This document shows positions 34,831 to 43,933 of a stretch of 64,000 bases of DNA, one piece after another. How positions within the stretch are numbered: position 1 is the first letter of the stretch; each line of letters starts with the position of its first letter. Position numbers and translations under genes: made by a program. This DNA is from Polyangiaceae bacterium (GTDB taxonomy: Bacteria; Myxococcota_A; Polyangia; Polyangiales; Polyangiaceae): contig JAICTZ010000006.1 of the NCBI GenBank assembly GCA_025936115.1, positions 62,001 to 126,000 on the forward strand, given 5' to 3'. Below the pieces are notes generated by a model. It saw only the letters and a list, made by a program, of their open reading frames with translations, did not search any database and was not told the DNA's origin.

Positions 34831-34988
34831 CCGACTTGAGCAGTCTTGGAAGACCAGATCTCGATCGGCGCGGATCGCCAGCCGCTCACGTAAAATTCCG
34901 GCGAGGCCGGCGGCCTCGCCGGCTCTCGCGGTAGCTCGCGGCCTCTGGCGGCGATCGCGATCTTTTGTTCCAAGACCGCTCACGTCGA
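34831..34988. repeat. 158-bp palindromic element filling a convergent gap
   Basis: Outer arms 34831-34868 and 34951-34988 are inverted copies matching at 30 of 38 positions (CTTGGAA / TTCCAAG at the core). A second, perfect 11-bp stem sits in the centre (34898-34922). The element ends two bases before the lytic transglycosylase stop and begins seven bases after the hydrolase stop. It could be a two-way terminator or a REP/MITE-type element. No second copy was noticed in this window. Confidence 0.7.
34898..34922 (-). terminator. Intrinsic terminator-like hairpin for the lytic transglycosylase gene
   Basis: CCGGCGAGGCC-GGC-GGCCTCGCCGG, a perfect 11-bp stem. On the minus strand it is followed by AATTTTACG, a short T-run, as expected for termination of the gene ending at 34991. 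Confidence 0.6.
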
Positions 34989-34990
34989 GG

Positions 34991-37240
34991 CTAAAAGTCG
35001 GAGTCGCTCGTCGCCGCTACTTGGGGCAGCTCGAGCGCGAGTTTCGGCACACCGCTCGGCCCGTCCTCGAGGTAGCGGTAGCGCGCGTAGTTGCCGATGA
35101 CGCGCTCGACGTACTCGAGCGTCTCCGCGTAGGGAATGCGCGCGACGAACACGTCGAGCGGCAGCGTCTTCGCGCCGTCGAGCCAGCGGCGCACCGCGGC
35201 GGGACCGGCGTTGTACGCCGCCGCGGCGAGCGCGACGTTGCCGCCGAACGCATCGAGCAGCTTCTTCAGGTAGCGCGCCGAATAACGCAGGCTCGTTGCA
35301 GGCTCGGAGAGCGTCGCCGGATCGAACGGCTCGCCGCTGTCCTGTGCGAGGCGCGCCGCCGTACCCGGCAAGAGCTGCATCAAGCCCCGCGCGCCCGCGC
35401 CCGACGCGGCGTCCTGCTTGAACGCGCTCTCCTGCCGCATGATCGCGTAGAGCAGCGCTTCGGGTACTTCGGCGTCGCGTGCGGCCTCCGGCACGGCGCC
35501 GCGATACGGCCGCGGGTAGACGCAATCCCATTGCCAGAGCGTCGCCGCCGACGGCGCGGCGAGTAGGGCGCGGCCGTCCACCTCCGTTTGCGCGATTTGA
35601 TAACGCCGCGCCGCGACGTCGAGCAGGCCGTACGTGCCGCAGAGTCCCTCGCCCGCGCGCGCGCCGAAGCGCTGCTTCAAGTTGCCCTCGGCGTGGGTGA
35701 GCTCGAGCTCGGCGTCACGATCGAGTCCGAGCGCGTGCAGCGTGTTCGGGCCGTCCGGCAGCGTGAAGGCGAGCGGCGGCAGCGGCACGGCGGCTTTGGT
35801 GACGGGCACCGGCTCGATGCTCGTGCCTTTGAGCGCGGCGAGCCGTGCGGTGCTCGCGAGCGCGCTGAAGCCGAGCGGCTGCGCGGCGGCGACTTCGGCG
35901 AAGATGCTCGCGGCGTTGGTGGTTTCGCCCGCGGCGGCTCGCGCGACGCCCTCGAGGTGGTGCAGGCGAGCGGCGCGCCGCGCGTCGTGTTCATCGCGCG
36001 CGAGGAGCTCGAACGCGGGCGCCGCCGTCGTATTTTTGCCGAGCGCGAGCCACGACACCGCGCGCTCGTAGAGCGCGTCGGCGCGTGATTTGCCCTTGGG
36101 GTAGTCGCCGAGGTAGGCGTCGTAGGCGCGCGCGGCGTCGGCGAAGCGCCCGCCCGCGTAGTGCGTGCGAGCGATCAGGTACGCCGCCTGCTCGGCGTAG
36201 CCCGAGCGCGGAAAGCGACTCTTCATGTCGCGGTAGCCGTGCACGGCGCGTTCGTCGTCTTGGGCGCGAGCGAGCGCGCGCGCCGCGTAGAACGTGCACT
36301 CCGCCGCGTCGACACCCGGACCGCGCGCCGCGCGTGTAAAAAGCTCACTCGCTTTTTTGTAATCGCGCCGCGAGTAGTAAAGCGCGAAGGCGCGCGCGCG
36401 ATCGAGCCGCGGTTGCGCGATGGGCGCGCCGGGCGCCTTGGCGAGCCGCTCGAGCTCGGTCTCGGTACGTTCGACGAGAGCTGCGCGGCCGAGCGTCAGT
36501 GCGCGGCCGAGCCGCTCTTCTTTCGTCAACGCCCGCTCGGGCGCGACCGCGGCGAGGTGCGTGTCGGCGTCGGGCGAGCCGAGCGCGTCCTCGAGCGCGA
36601 GCCAGCGCAAATCGTTGGCGGCCTGCACCTTCACGCCGAGCTTGGCCGCGGCGCGCGCCCGCACCGAACGCGCCAGCACCTCCGTCGCGTGCTTTTTCTT
36701 GCCCTTGAGCTCGCTCACGACGCGAGCGGCGAGCGCGCTCGCCTGCGCGTAATCTCCCGCGCGTTCACGAGCGAGCGCGGCGCGCGCCACCGACTCGACG
36801 TCCGTCTTCGACGCGAAATACGCCGCCGCCTCGGCGTACGGTCCCGCCGTGAGCTGCGCCTCCGCGCGCAGGCGTCGAATCTTCCCTTGCAAGGCCGGCA
36901 AATCCGCCTCGAGCCCCGCGAGCAGCGCGACGGCTTGGGCCGCGTCGCCGAGCTCGAGCGCCGCTTTGGCGCGCGCGAGCTTCAACGCGGGACGCTGCTC
37001 GAGCGTCGGTTCCGCGTCGAGCGCGTGCGCCGCGTCCGCGTAACGACCCGCCCGTAACGCGGCAACCCACGCGCCGCTCGCAGCGGGCGCAGGGACGGCC
37101 CCGCCCGACGCCAAGAGCGGCGCGCTCGCCAGCACGAGCGCCTGATTGAGCGGCGGATGCCCACCCGGAGGAGCGTGCGCCGCACCACGCTCGCAGCCAC
37201 TCACTGCGAGCACGAGGACCAAGCCGAGCGCCCGAAGCAC
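34991..37240 (-). CDS. Lipoprotein soluble-type lytic transglycosylase with TPR superhelix
   Basis: Cleaves peptidoglycan glycan strands to anhydro-muropeptides. 749 residues: lipobox LAVSGC, a long TPR/alpha-helical ring-like region (about 60-560), and a C-terminal Slt domain. The domain shows LYAIMRQESAFKQDAASGAG with catalytic Glu, RGLMQLLPGTA, and AAAAYNAGPAAVRRWL. The order resembles Slt70. The ATG start gives the lipobox at residue 16. Termination probably occurs in the palindrome at 34831-34988. Confidence 0.92.
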   Translation of the reverse strand: MLRALGLVLVLAVSGCERGAAHAPPGGHPPLNQALVLASAPLLASGGAVPAPAASGAWVAALRAGRYADAAHALDAEPTLEQRPALKLARAKAALELGDAAQAVALLAGLEADLPALQGKIRRLRAEAQLTAGPYAEAAAYFASKTDVESVARAALARERAGDYAQASALAARVVSELKGKKKHATEVLARSVRARAAAKLGVKVQAANDLRWLALEDALGSPDADTHLAAVAPERALTKEERLGRALTLGRAALVERTETELERLAKAPGAPIAQPRLDRARAFALYYSRRDYKKASELFTRAARGPGVDAAECTFYAARALARAQDDERAVHGYRDMKSRFPRSGYAEQAAYLIARTHYAGGRFADAARAYDAYLGDYPKGKSRADALYERAVSWLALGKNTTAAPAFELLARDEHDARRAARLHHLEGVARAAAGETTNAASIFAEVAAAQPLGFSALASTARLAALKGTSIEPVPVTKAAVPLPPLAFTLPDGPNTLHALGLDRDAELELTHAEGNLKQRFGARAGEGLCGTYGLLDVAARRYQIAQTEVDGRALLAAPSAATLWQWDCVYPRPYRGAVPEAARDAEVPEALLYAIMRQESAFKQDAASGAGARGLMQLLPGTAARLAQDSGEPFDPATLSEPATSLRYSARYLKKLLDAFGGNVALAAAAYNAGPAAVRRWLDGAKTLPLDVFVARIPYAETLEYVERVIGNYARYRYLEDGPSGVPKLALELPQVAATSDSDF

Positions 37241-37284
37241 CCAGCATGTTTAGCATGACTCTGCGCCTTGCCCGAGCCTTCTCG

Positions 37285-37932
37285 CTACTTTCTGAGCATC
37301 TTCAGCGCGTGGTTCCAGCTCCCGGTCTTCGCCCCGTAGATTGTCCACACGAGACAGAGCGGCTCGAGGTAACGCGACGCCTCGATGCCGCCGAAATCGA
37401 CGACTTCCGGCCAGCCAAAGTCGCGCAGCAGCGCCGTCACGTGCTTCTTCGCGTCGGCGTCGTTGCCGCAGATCAGCATGTCGGGCGGCCCGCCCGCGTA
37501 CTCCGGCCGAAACATGCTCTTGTGGCCCACGATGTTGAACGCCTTGACGACGCGCGCGCGCGGCACCGTGCGCTGCGCGATCTCACCGCCCGAATCGGTG
37601 TGACCGACCGCGAGCCGCGGCGGCACGCCCTTCGAAAAGTCGAGCGGGTTCGTGGTGTCGATCAGCACCTTGCCTTCGAGCCGTTCGGCGCCTGCGGCCG
37701 CCAGCACCTCGGGATTGGCGATACCGTGCGTCGCGAGCACCGCGAGGTCCGCGAACCCCGCCGCGTCCGCGAACGTCCCATGTGAGCCCTTCGGCCCGGC
37801 TTGCTTCGCCCACGCGGCGGCTTTCTCGTTCGAAGCTTCGCGCGCGCCCAGCTTCACCTCGTGCCCGAGCGTGACGAATGCACTCGCGAGCGTACGACCC
37901 ACGTCCCCCGTGCCAAAAATCCCTACTCTCAT
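37285..37932 (-). CDS. NADPH-dependent F420 reductase-like oxidoreductase
   Basis: Rossmann protein of 215 residues in the NADP-oxidoreductase/coenzyme-F420 family. The nucleotide loop is MRVGIFGTGDVGRTLASAF, and VLIDTTNPLDFSKG and KAFNIVGHKSMF follow family blocks. Many such proteins work with NADP and not with F420, so the cofactor is open. A single-gene unit convergent with nothing on its 3' side but the upstream lipoprotein gene. Confidence 0.8.
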   Translation of the reverse strand: MRVGIFGTGDVGRTLASAFVTLGHEVKLGAREASNEKAAAWAKQAGPKGSHGTFADAAGFADLAVLATHGIANPEVLAAAGAERLEGKVLIDTTNPLDFSKGVPPRLAVGHTDSGGEIAQRTVPRARVVKAFNIVGHKSMFRPEYAGGPPDMLICGNDADAKKHVTALLRDFGWPEVVDFGGIEASRYLEPLCLVWTIYGAKTGSWNHALKMLRK

Positions 37933-38039
37933 GGCGCTCTCCTTGGCGATCGCGTCGCCTCAGCCCGAAAAGCCTCGGTGCACGCGACGCCCTTGTCAAG
38001 CCGAGCTACGACTACCCGATCGAGCAGGACGCATCCGAA

Positions 38040-38378
38040 ATGTCCCTCGCACGCGAGCGCCCCAAATCCCGCGTCACGCGCCTCGAAGCAGCGGCGCTCG
38101 TCCTTGCGTGCGCCGTCTTAGTCGCCGTCGGATTGTCATTCGCAGTCGCGCTCGTGCCCCGCAACGACTCCCCCTCCCCCGCCGCCGACGACGGCCCCGG
38201 CAACCCGGCGTCCACTTACAGCGCCGAACAACCCGTCCTAGCCTGGCACGCCGGCCGCTGGTACCCCGCTCACGTCCACTCCGCCGCCTCCGCCCGCTAC
38301 TTCATCACCTACGACGACTTCTCCACCAGCTGGCACGAGTGGGTCACCGCCCGCCGCCTCCGCCCGCGACCGCACTGA
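38040..38378 (+). CDS. Membrane-anchored protein with chromo-barrel/Tudor-like domain
   Basis: Protein of 112 residues. The ATG at 38040 places a TM helix (AALVLACAVLVAVGLSFAVA) at about 18-41, then a Pro/Ser linker and a compact C-terminal domain. That domain, VLAWHAGRWYPAHV then YFITYDDFSTSWHEWV and RRLRP, follows the W-x-x-WYPA...Y.I.Y.....SW.EWV..RLR pattern of chromo-barrel/Tudor-knot (agenet-like) modules. In eukaryotes these bind methylated peptides or RNA. The role in bacteria is unknown. It is convergent with the ABC transporter, stops 7 bp apart. Confidence 0.65.
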   Translation: MSLARERPKSRVTRLEAAALVLACAVLVAVGLSFAVALVPRNDSPSPAADDGPGNPASTYSAEQPVLAWHAGRWYPAHVHSAASARYFITYDDFSTSWHEWVTARRLRPRPH

Positions 38379-38385
38379 CGCGGCG

Positions 38386-40137
38386 TCAGTTCACTTCGTT
38401 CAACAGCGGCAGTTGAGCCTTGGTGAGCTTGCCCGTGCCCAGGTCGAGGCGCAGCGTGGCGTGCCGGGCCGCGGCCGGTCGATGAGTGATGATGACCGTC
38501 GTCCTGCCGGCGCTCGCAGCCTGAATCGCCGTCACGACCTCTTGTTCCGTTTCGGCATCGAGTGCGGACGTCGGTTCATCGAGCACGAGGACCTGCGGAC
38601 CGACGACGACGGCCCGCGCGATGGCGAGCCGCTGGCGCTGACCACCCGACAGCGTAGCCCCGCGCTCGGCGAGAACGGTGTCGATACCCTCGGGTAGCTG
38701 AGCAACGAGATCGCCGAGTTGCACGAGATTCAGCGCGCTGACGATAGCGTCGCGGCTGATCCCGGGGCGGCCCGCCGCGACGTTCTCGGCGAGAGTCAAG
38801 TTGAACATGAAGGACTCTTGGTCGACGAAGCCGACGAACTCGTGGTAGCCGGCCCGCGAAAACTGCCAATAGTCGATGCCGTCGAAGAGGATCTTGCCGC
38901 GCGACGGTTCGCGGAGCCGCAAAAGCAGGCTAGCGAGCGTGGACTTTCCGGTACCCGAAGGGCCGAACACGGCGAGGGTCTCGCCCGCAGGCAATGTGAA
39001 GGACAGGTCTCGAATCGGCTCGTGCCCACCCGGATAGCTGAAGCAGAGTCCTTCGACGCGAATTCCTTCCCGCAAGCGCGAAACGGACCGGTCTCCGAAG
39101 GGCCGCGTGGGGTACCTCGGCAAATCGAGCCATTCTATGACGCGCTCGATGGATCCGACGCATGCGCTGATGAGGCCGTGCGTCGCGTACACGAAGTTCA
39201 ATGCCGGCAGGAGCCGCACGAGCCCGAAGCCGAACGCAAGAAACCGCGGCGCATCGAGCGCTCCCGTTCCGAGCCACGAGCCGTGCGCGAAGGCGACGAG
39301 GCCCGTGGCGCATGTCACGCCCAACGTTTCCACGAGTCCTTGTTGGAGCGTAAGCCCGACCGACGCGTCGACCTCCGCGTCCGCGTGTGCCCTGCTCTCC
39401 GCCGCGAACGTCTCCTCGAACGAGGCTTCGCTCGCCGTCGTGCGAATCACCCGGAGCCCGCCGACCACTTCACTGACTTGGCGGCCGAGGGCGCCGCTCG
39501 CCTTCGAAATCCTGCGCCCTTGGTCGAGCGCGCGGCGCCCCAGCAATACGGACGGAATCGCCGCGAGCACGCCCATCGCTAGCGTGGCGAGCGTCAGCCG
39601 CCATGACAGAAAGATCATGGCACCGACGTAGCTCAGAGCGACGACGCAGCGCTGGACGAAGACGACGCACGCATCGATGAAACGATTCACGCGGTACGAC
39701 TCGGCCACGAAAACGTCGACGATCTCACCGCTCGTGTGACGCTCGAGCGTGGCGGGCGGCGCGTGCAAGACTCTCTCGAGAAGCTTTCTCCGGAGCTCGA
39801 CCAGAACCGCGGAACGGAGAGCTCCGGAAGCGACGGTGGCCCCTAGAATCAAGAGGTTCTTCAGCAGGACCAGGCCTACGATGCAGGCGCCGAGCGCGAT
39901 CGCACGCCGGTCCGCAGGGACTCGGTTGAGCAATCCGCCGATCACCGGCAGCTTCATGTCGGCATCCGGCGTCACCACCACCGCGAGTAGCGGGACGAGC
40001 AGCCCCACCGTCGCGCCCTCGAATAAGCCCCCCACCATGAACAATGCCATGGTCGCCGCGACGAGCCTCCAGGGAGCGCGAAGCCGCTGAATGAGTGCCG
40101 CGAAAGCCCGGCGCGTCGTGGTCAGGGTGGAGCCCAT
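38386..40137 (-). CDS. ABC exporter, fused TM and ATPase domains (MsbA/lipid-flippase type)
   Basis: Half-transporter of 583 residues that should form a homodimer. Six TM helices occupy about 1-330. The ATPase domain has Walker A GPSGTGKST, signature LSGGQRQRLAIARA, Walker B VLVLDEPTSALD and the switch His in IITHRPAA. It is divergent from a glycosyltransferase gene, so export of a glycolipid or glycan precursor is likely (inference). Confidence 0.9.
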   Translation of the reverse strand: MGSTLTTTRRAFAALIQRLRAPWRLVAATMALFMVGGLFEGATVGLLVPLLAVVVTPDADMKLPVIGGLLNRVPADRRAIALGACIVGLVLLKNLLILGATVASGALRSAVLVELRRKLLERVLHAPPATLERHTSGEIVDVFVAESYRVNRFIDACVVFVQRCVVALSYVGAMIFLSWRLTLATLAMGVLAAIPSVLLGRRALDQGRRISKASGALGRQVSEVVGGLRVIRTTASEASFEETFAAESRAHADAEVDASVGLTLQQGLVETLGVTCATGLVAFAHGSWLGTGALDAPRFLAFGFGLVRLLPALNFVYATHGLISACVGSIERVIEWLDLPRYPTRPFGDRSVSRLREGIRVEGLCFSYPGGHEPIRDLSFTLPAGETLAVFGPSGTGKSTLASLLLRLREPSRGKILFDGIDYWQFSRAGYHEFVGFVDQESFMFNLTLAENVAAGRPGISRDAIVSALNLVQLGDLVAQLPEGIDTVLAERGATLSGGQRQRLAIARAVVVGPQVLVLDEPTSALDAETEQEVVTAIQAASAGRTTVIITHRPAAARHATLRLDLGTGKLTKAQLPLLNEVN

Positions 40138-40208
40138 GGGCGCCGCGAACTTAGCATCGACGGCTTGGACGCGGCGGTCGAATCACGAGCTCGCTTGCAG
40201 GCGACCGT

Positions 40209-40236
40209 TTGTGCATCGCGGCCGCTCCGCTATCGT
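40209..40236 (+). promoter_or_regulatory. Candidate promoter upstream of the CgeB-like glycosyltransferase
   Basis: TTGTGC, 16-base spacer, TATCGT. It would give a leader of roughly 150 bases if translation begins at 40390. Confidence 0.4.
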
Positions 40237-40389
40237 TGCGCGCTCATTCGCTTCGCCGTAGAGCGGAGGATTGTCGGCAGGGGGTTCGGTCAGCGTCGCG
40301 GGCGTTTTCTGCGTTCCAGCGAGCTCGTGCTACGAGAGCGGAGACATGGTTCGCGGCGATGTGGACGTGGTAAGCGAGCAGGTTCGACC

Positions 40390-41475
40390 TTGAAAAAGCG
40401 CTGCGTCATCTTCTTGTGCTCCGAAGAGCAGGCCTCGGTGAAGGAGCGGCGCGGCTACCACCGCGCCTTTGCCCGCCGATTTCCGGTGGTGTTCATGCCG
40501 CTTCCCGCAGGCGAGCCCCTTGCGCCTGTCGTCGTCGAGCGAGCGCTCGAACCAGTGTTGGTCCTTGAACCCGATATCGGGGTGATCCCCGGTGACATCG
40601 CGAGCCTCCCATGGCCGACGGCGCGCCTCTTCGTCGATACATTCGTGGGGACGAAGGGCTCCTTGCCGTACGCAGACTTGTTCGACTACGCGTTCGTGTT
40701 CCACCCCGGGTTCATCGACCAATTCCGCCAGCGCCATCCGCGCGCGACCTTGTTGGCTCACGCCGCCGAATCGGACCTCTTTGCCGACGACAATCTTTTT
40801 CCGGCACGCGGCGGCGAGCGTGATCTCGACGTCGGTTGGGTGGGCGAGGCGCTCGGTCCGATCTATGCGGCCCGACGGCGCTGCTTGGCCGAGCTCACTT
40901 CACGGTTCAGCATGAACGACGTTCGAAGGCGCTATTCTCACGAGGAGCTGGCGAGCATCTATGGCCGCTCGAAGATCGTAGTCAACGTGAGCCGTGACGA
41001 TCACCTATCGGACGCCAATCTGCGGTGCTTCGAGGCCATGGCGGCAGGCGCTCTGCTCATCACCATGGCGCCCACGGAATTGTCCGAGCTCGGTTTCGTC
41101 GCCGGGGAACACTACGTCGCCGCCCCAGCGCTCGAAGCGATCCCCGATCTCGTCGCGCACTATCTCCAGGACGAGAGTCATCGAGCCAACATCGCCTTGG
41201 CTGGAAGAAGGAAGACGCTAGCGGAGCATACCTACGACCAACGTGTGGATACCATTGTCGCCTTGCTCGAAGCCGACGGCCCTCGGCGTTTGGCCCCGAT
41301 CCGGGGTCTTAGCCACGGAAAACAACACGCGCTGCAGGCCTACTATCACGCCATGCACGGCAACGCGCGCCCAGCCATCCGCAACCTTCTTGCGGCGACG
41401 TGGCGTAGCCCAGTCGAGGCTTTGAAGACCACACGCGCGTTTGCACGCATGGCCGCCCGACGCGGCTGGCATTGA
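40390..41475 (+). CDS. CgeB-like glycosyltransferase
   Basis: GT-B enzyme of about 361 residues. The TTG at 40390 (MKKRCVIFLCSEEQ) is preferred: the frame is open back to 40165, but the extra 75 residues are an Arg-rich non-domain. The C-terminal region, YSHEELASIYGRSKIVVNVS then ANLRCFEAMAAGALLITM, is the donor-binding block of the Glyco_trans_1_2 (CgeB) family. It is divergent from an ABC exporter. Sugar and acceptor unknown. An IS relic begins immediately after the stop. Confidence 0.75.
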   Translation: MKKRCVIFLCSEEQASVKERRGYHRAFARRFPVVFMPLPAGEPLAPVVVERALEPVLVLEPDIGVIPGDIASLPWPTARLFVDTFVGTKGSLPYADLFDYAFVFHPGFIDQFRQRHPRATLLAHAAESDLFADDNLFPARGGERDLDVGWVGEALGPIYAARRRCLAELTSRFSMNDVRRRYSHEELASIYGRSKIVVNVSRDDHLSDANLRCFEAMAAGALLITMAPTELSELGFVAGEHYVAAPALEAIPDLVAHYLQDESHRANIALAGRRKTLAEHTYDQRVDTIVALLEADGPRRLAPIRGLSHGKQHALQAYYHAMHGNARPAIRNLLAATWRSPVEALKTTRAFARMAARRGWH

Positions 41476-41700
41476 ACGAGCCACTCGACGCCGGGGCGCT
41501 TTGCTGAGCACCGCCCGCAGCTTCTTCGGTCCCCAATTCGGTCGCTCCTTGCGCACTTCCACGCTCGCGTCCTCGAGCGCTGTGGCCACCGTTTCGGGAC
41601 TGCTGTGCGGCCGCCGCGAGCGGTCCTCGAGCTCGCAGCCAGCACGGAACCGGTCGACCCAATTGTACGCCGTTTTCCGGCTCACTGAATCGCTTGTGAC
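41476..41700 (-). pseudogene. IS481-type transposase N-terminal relic
   Basis: The minus strand reads SRKTAYNWVDRFRAG, ELEDRSRRPHSSP and RKERPNWGPKKLRAVL, the helix-turn-helix and linker of IS481-like transposases. The upstream start region is degenerate, and after LSKAPRRR the frame runs into antisense of the glycosyltransferase, with no DDE catalytic domain. Only about 75 codons survive. It is driven by an intact-looking promoter (41713-41741). Confidence 0.75.
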
Positions 41701-41712
41701 TCGGGCGTCGAG

Positions 41713-41741
41713 ATAATACGTGCTAGATTCAAGTTGTCCAA
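41713..41741 (-). promoter_or_regulatory. Near-consensus sigma70 promoter of the transposase relic
   Basis: Minus strand: TTGGAC, 17-base spacer, TATTAT. This is the closest match to the sigma70 consensus found in the window, and it lies in locally AT-rich DNA, as expected for IS-borne sequence. Confidence 0.55.
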
Positions 41742-41818
41742 CACCGAAGGTGAGGAGCTCGGTTTGCCGCGGACCGGCGACGCGCGTACGGCAAAGCGGG
41801 ACGAGCGCCTTTCGATGC

Positions 41819-42892
41819 TCACTGCCGAGCCTCGAGCTTCGTGCCGCCGAACACCACTTGTTGGACCATCGGTCGCTTCAAAAAGTCGTGCGGGAACCCG
41901 AGGTCGATGGCGCTGACCTCTTCGAGGCGGCCGCGATGGCTCTCGGTGAGCTCCACGTCGAGCGCACCGAAGTTGTCCTCGAGCTGCTTCACGGTCCGAG
42001 CGCCCAGGATCGGCGCGGTGACGCCCGGCTCGAGTAGCGTCCACGCGATGGCCACCTGCGACGGCGTCTTGCCGAGCTCCTTGGCGATCCCCTTCACGAC
42101 CTCAGCGATGGCTAGCCCCTTGGCCGTGAGCGATCCGTTTGCCGCCGCCACGTTCTTGCGCGTCCCCGCAGGGTCGGGCTTGCCGCCGCCATGCTCCAAG
42201 TCGGCTTGGGTGTACTTGCCAGCCAAGACGCCGCTCGCGAGCGGAGACCAGGGGATGACGCCGAGGCCCATCTCCTTGGCCATGGGGATGAGATCCCGTT
42301 CGACGTCGCGTTGAATCAGATTGTACACGACCTGAAGCGCGACCAACGGCGACCATCCGCGGACGTCTGCGATGGCCTGCATGCGCGCGATCTGCCAGGC
42401 CGGCGCGTCGGAGATACCGAGGTAGAGCACCTTCCCTGCGCGCACGAGATCGTCCATCGCGCGGAGGACCTCCTCCACGGGCGTGGTGAAGTCCCAAGCG
42501 TGCAGGTAGAGAAGATCGATGTAGTCGGTTTTGAGACGGGCGAGGCTCGTCTCGACCGACCGCACCATGCTCTTACGGTGGTTGCCGCCCGAGTTCGGGT
42601 CGCCCGCGCGGGTGCTCAGCGTGTACTTCGTGGCCAAGACGAGCCGCTCGCGCTTCTCGCGCGCGAGCTCGCCCACGAGCTTCTCGGAGGTGCCGTTCGT
42701 GTACTGATTGGCCGTGTCGATGAAGTTCCCGCCGCGGTCGACGTACGCGTCGAAGATACGACGCGTCTCGTCCGCGTCGGCGCCCCAGCCCCAGTCGGAG
42801 CCGAAGGTCATGGCCCCGAGCGCAAGCGGCGAAACGCGAAGGCCCGAGCGGCCCAACAGTCGGTACGTATCGAGAGAGAGTGCTTTCGTCAT
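41819..42892 (-). CDS. Aldo/keto reductase
   Basis: NADPH-dependent (beta/alpha)8 reductase of 357 residues. Catalytic Asp/Tyr are in GGNFIDTANQYTNG, Lys in LVLATKY, and His in DLLYLHAWD. The NADP-binding segment near the C-terminus is APILGARTVKQLEDN. The ATG at 42892 is chosen over an upstream in-frame ATG because it starts directly before YRLLGRSGLRVSPLALG. It is divergent from a LysR gene that likely controls it. Confidence 0.92.
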   Translation of the reverse strand: MTKALSLDTYRLLGRSGLRVSPLALGAMTFGSDWGWGADADETRRIFDAYVDRGGNFIDTANQYTNGTSEKLVGELAREKRERLVLATKYTLSTRAGDPNSGGNHRKSMVRSVETSLARLKTDYIDLLYLHAWDFTTPVEEVLRAMDDLVRAGKVLYLGISDAPAWQIARMQAIADVRGWSPLVALQVVYNLIQRDVERDLIPMAKEMGLGVIPWSPLASGVLAGKYTQADLEHGGGKPDPAGTRKNVAAANGSLTAKGLAIAEVVKGIAKELGKTPSQVAIAWTLLEPGVTAPILGARTVKQLEDNFGALDVELTESHRGRLEEVSAIDLGFPHDFLKRPMVQQVVFGGTKLEARQ

Positions 42893-42948
42893 GGTCCTGC
42901 CCTTCGGCCTCGAACATGACGCCTTGGCCCCGCCGCAGGAATGCTTCA

Positions 42949-42967
42949 TAATCGAACGAGCCCATTA
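42949..42967. promoter_or_regulatory. LysR box (TAAT-N11-ATTA)
   Basis: A dyad TAAT-11 bases-ATTA containing the T-N11-A core lies between the divergent aldo/keto reductase and LysR genes, 15 bp from the LysR ATG. Position and form fit an autoregulatory LysR recognition site. Confidence 0.6.
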
Positions 42968-42982
42968 AGCTAGAGGTACATA

Positions 42983-43933
42983 ATGCGCAGGAGCGAGTTC
43001 GCGGAGCTTTCGGCGTTTGCCGCCATCGCGGAGCACGGGAGCTTCGCGCGGGCGGCGGCCCATTTGCGCGTCTCGCCCTCGGCGCTGAGCCAGACGATCC
43101 GTGCGCTCGAGGAGCGGCTGGGCGTCCGGCTCCTGAACAGGACCACCCGCAGCGTCGCTCCCAGTCAGGCGGGCGCACGGCTCCTCGCGCGTCTGACGCC
43201 CGCCTTGACGGAGCTCGACGCTGCCGTCGCCGACGTGGGCACGCTTCGGGACAAGCCGGCAGGCCTGCTCCGGCTCAACACGGCCCGAATCGCCGCGGCG
43301 CGGTTCATCGCTCCGCTGATCGGCCCGTTCCATCGGGCGTACCCGGAGATCGTGCTCGACGTCGTGGCCGAGGACGCGCTCACGGACATCGTGATGGGCC
43401 GCTTCGACGCCGGGATCCGCCTCGGCGAGCGCGTCGAAAAGGACATGGTCGCCGTGAAGGTGAGCGGCGACTTCGAGATGATGGCAGTCGCCTCGCCTGG
43501 CTACTTCGCGCGCCATGGCACCCCGGCGACTCCGCGTGACCTGCACCGCCACCGCTGCATCAATTTCCGATGGCCGACGCACGACGGACTTTATCGGTGG
43601 GAGTTCGAGGAGGGGGGCGAGGAATTCGAGATCGCCGTGGACGGCCCGCTCATCGTGAACGACGCGGACCTCCTCGTGCGCGGGGCGCTCGAGGGAGTGG
43701 GCATCGCATACGTGCTCGATGAGCAGGTGAGGACGTACGTAGAGGCCGGCGCGCTGACGCGCGTCTTGGCACGCTGGTCCCCGAAGTTCCCTGGTTTTTA
43801 CCTCTACTACCCCAGCCGGCGGCAGATCCCGCCCCCGCTCCGGGCTTTCATCGATTTTCTCAGGGAGGCGAGCCGTCCGCCGGAAAAGACGCGGAGCAAG
43901 AGCCGTTCGCCGACTCGAGGGGCACGAACTTAG
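42983..43933 (+). CDS. LysR-family transcriptional regulator
   Basis: 316 residues. The N-terminal winged helix contains FAAIAEHGSFARAAAHLRVS and SALSQTIRALEERLGVRLLN; the remainder is a periplasmic-binding-type effector domain with IVLDVVAEDALTDIV and GRFDAGIRLGE. It is divergent from the aldo/keto reductase, with a LysR box between. The 3' end overlaps the truncated MFS gene by four bases. Effector unknown. Confidence 0.93.
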   Translation: MRRSEFAELSAFAAIAEHGSFARAAAHLRVSPSALSQTIRALEERLGVRLLNRTTRSVAPSQAGARLLARLTPALTELDAAVADVGTLRDKPAGLLRLNTARIAAARFIAPLIGPFHRAYPEIVLDVVAEDALTDIVMGRFDAGIRLGERVEKDMVAVKVSGDFEMMAVASPGYFARHGTPATPRDLHRHRCINFRWPTHDGLYRWEFEEGGEEFEIAVDGPLIVNDADLLVRGALEGVGIAYVLDEQVRTYVEAGALTRVLARWSPKFPGFYLYYPSRRQIPPPLRAFIDFLREASRPPEKTRSKSRSPTRGART

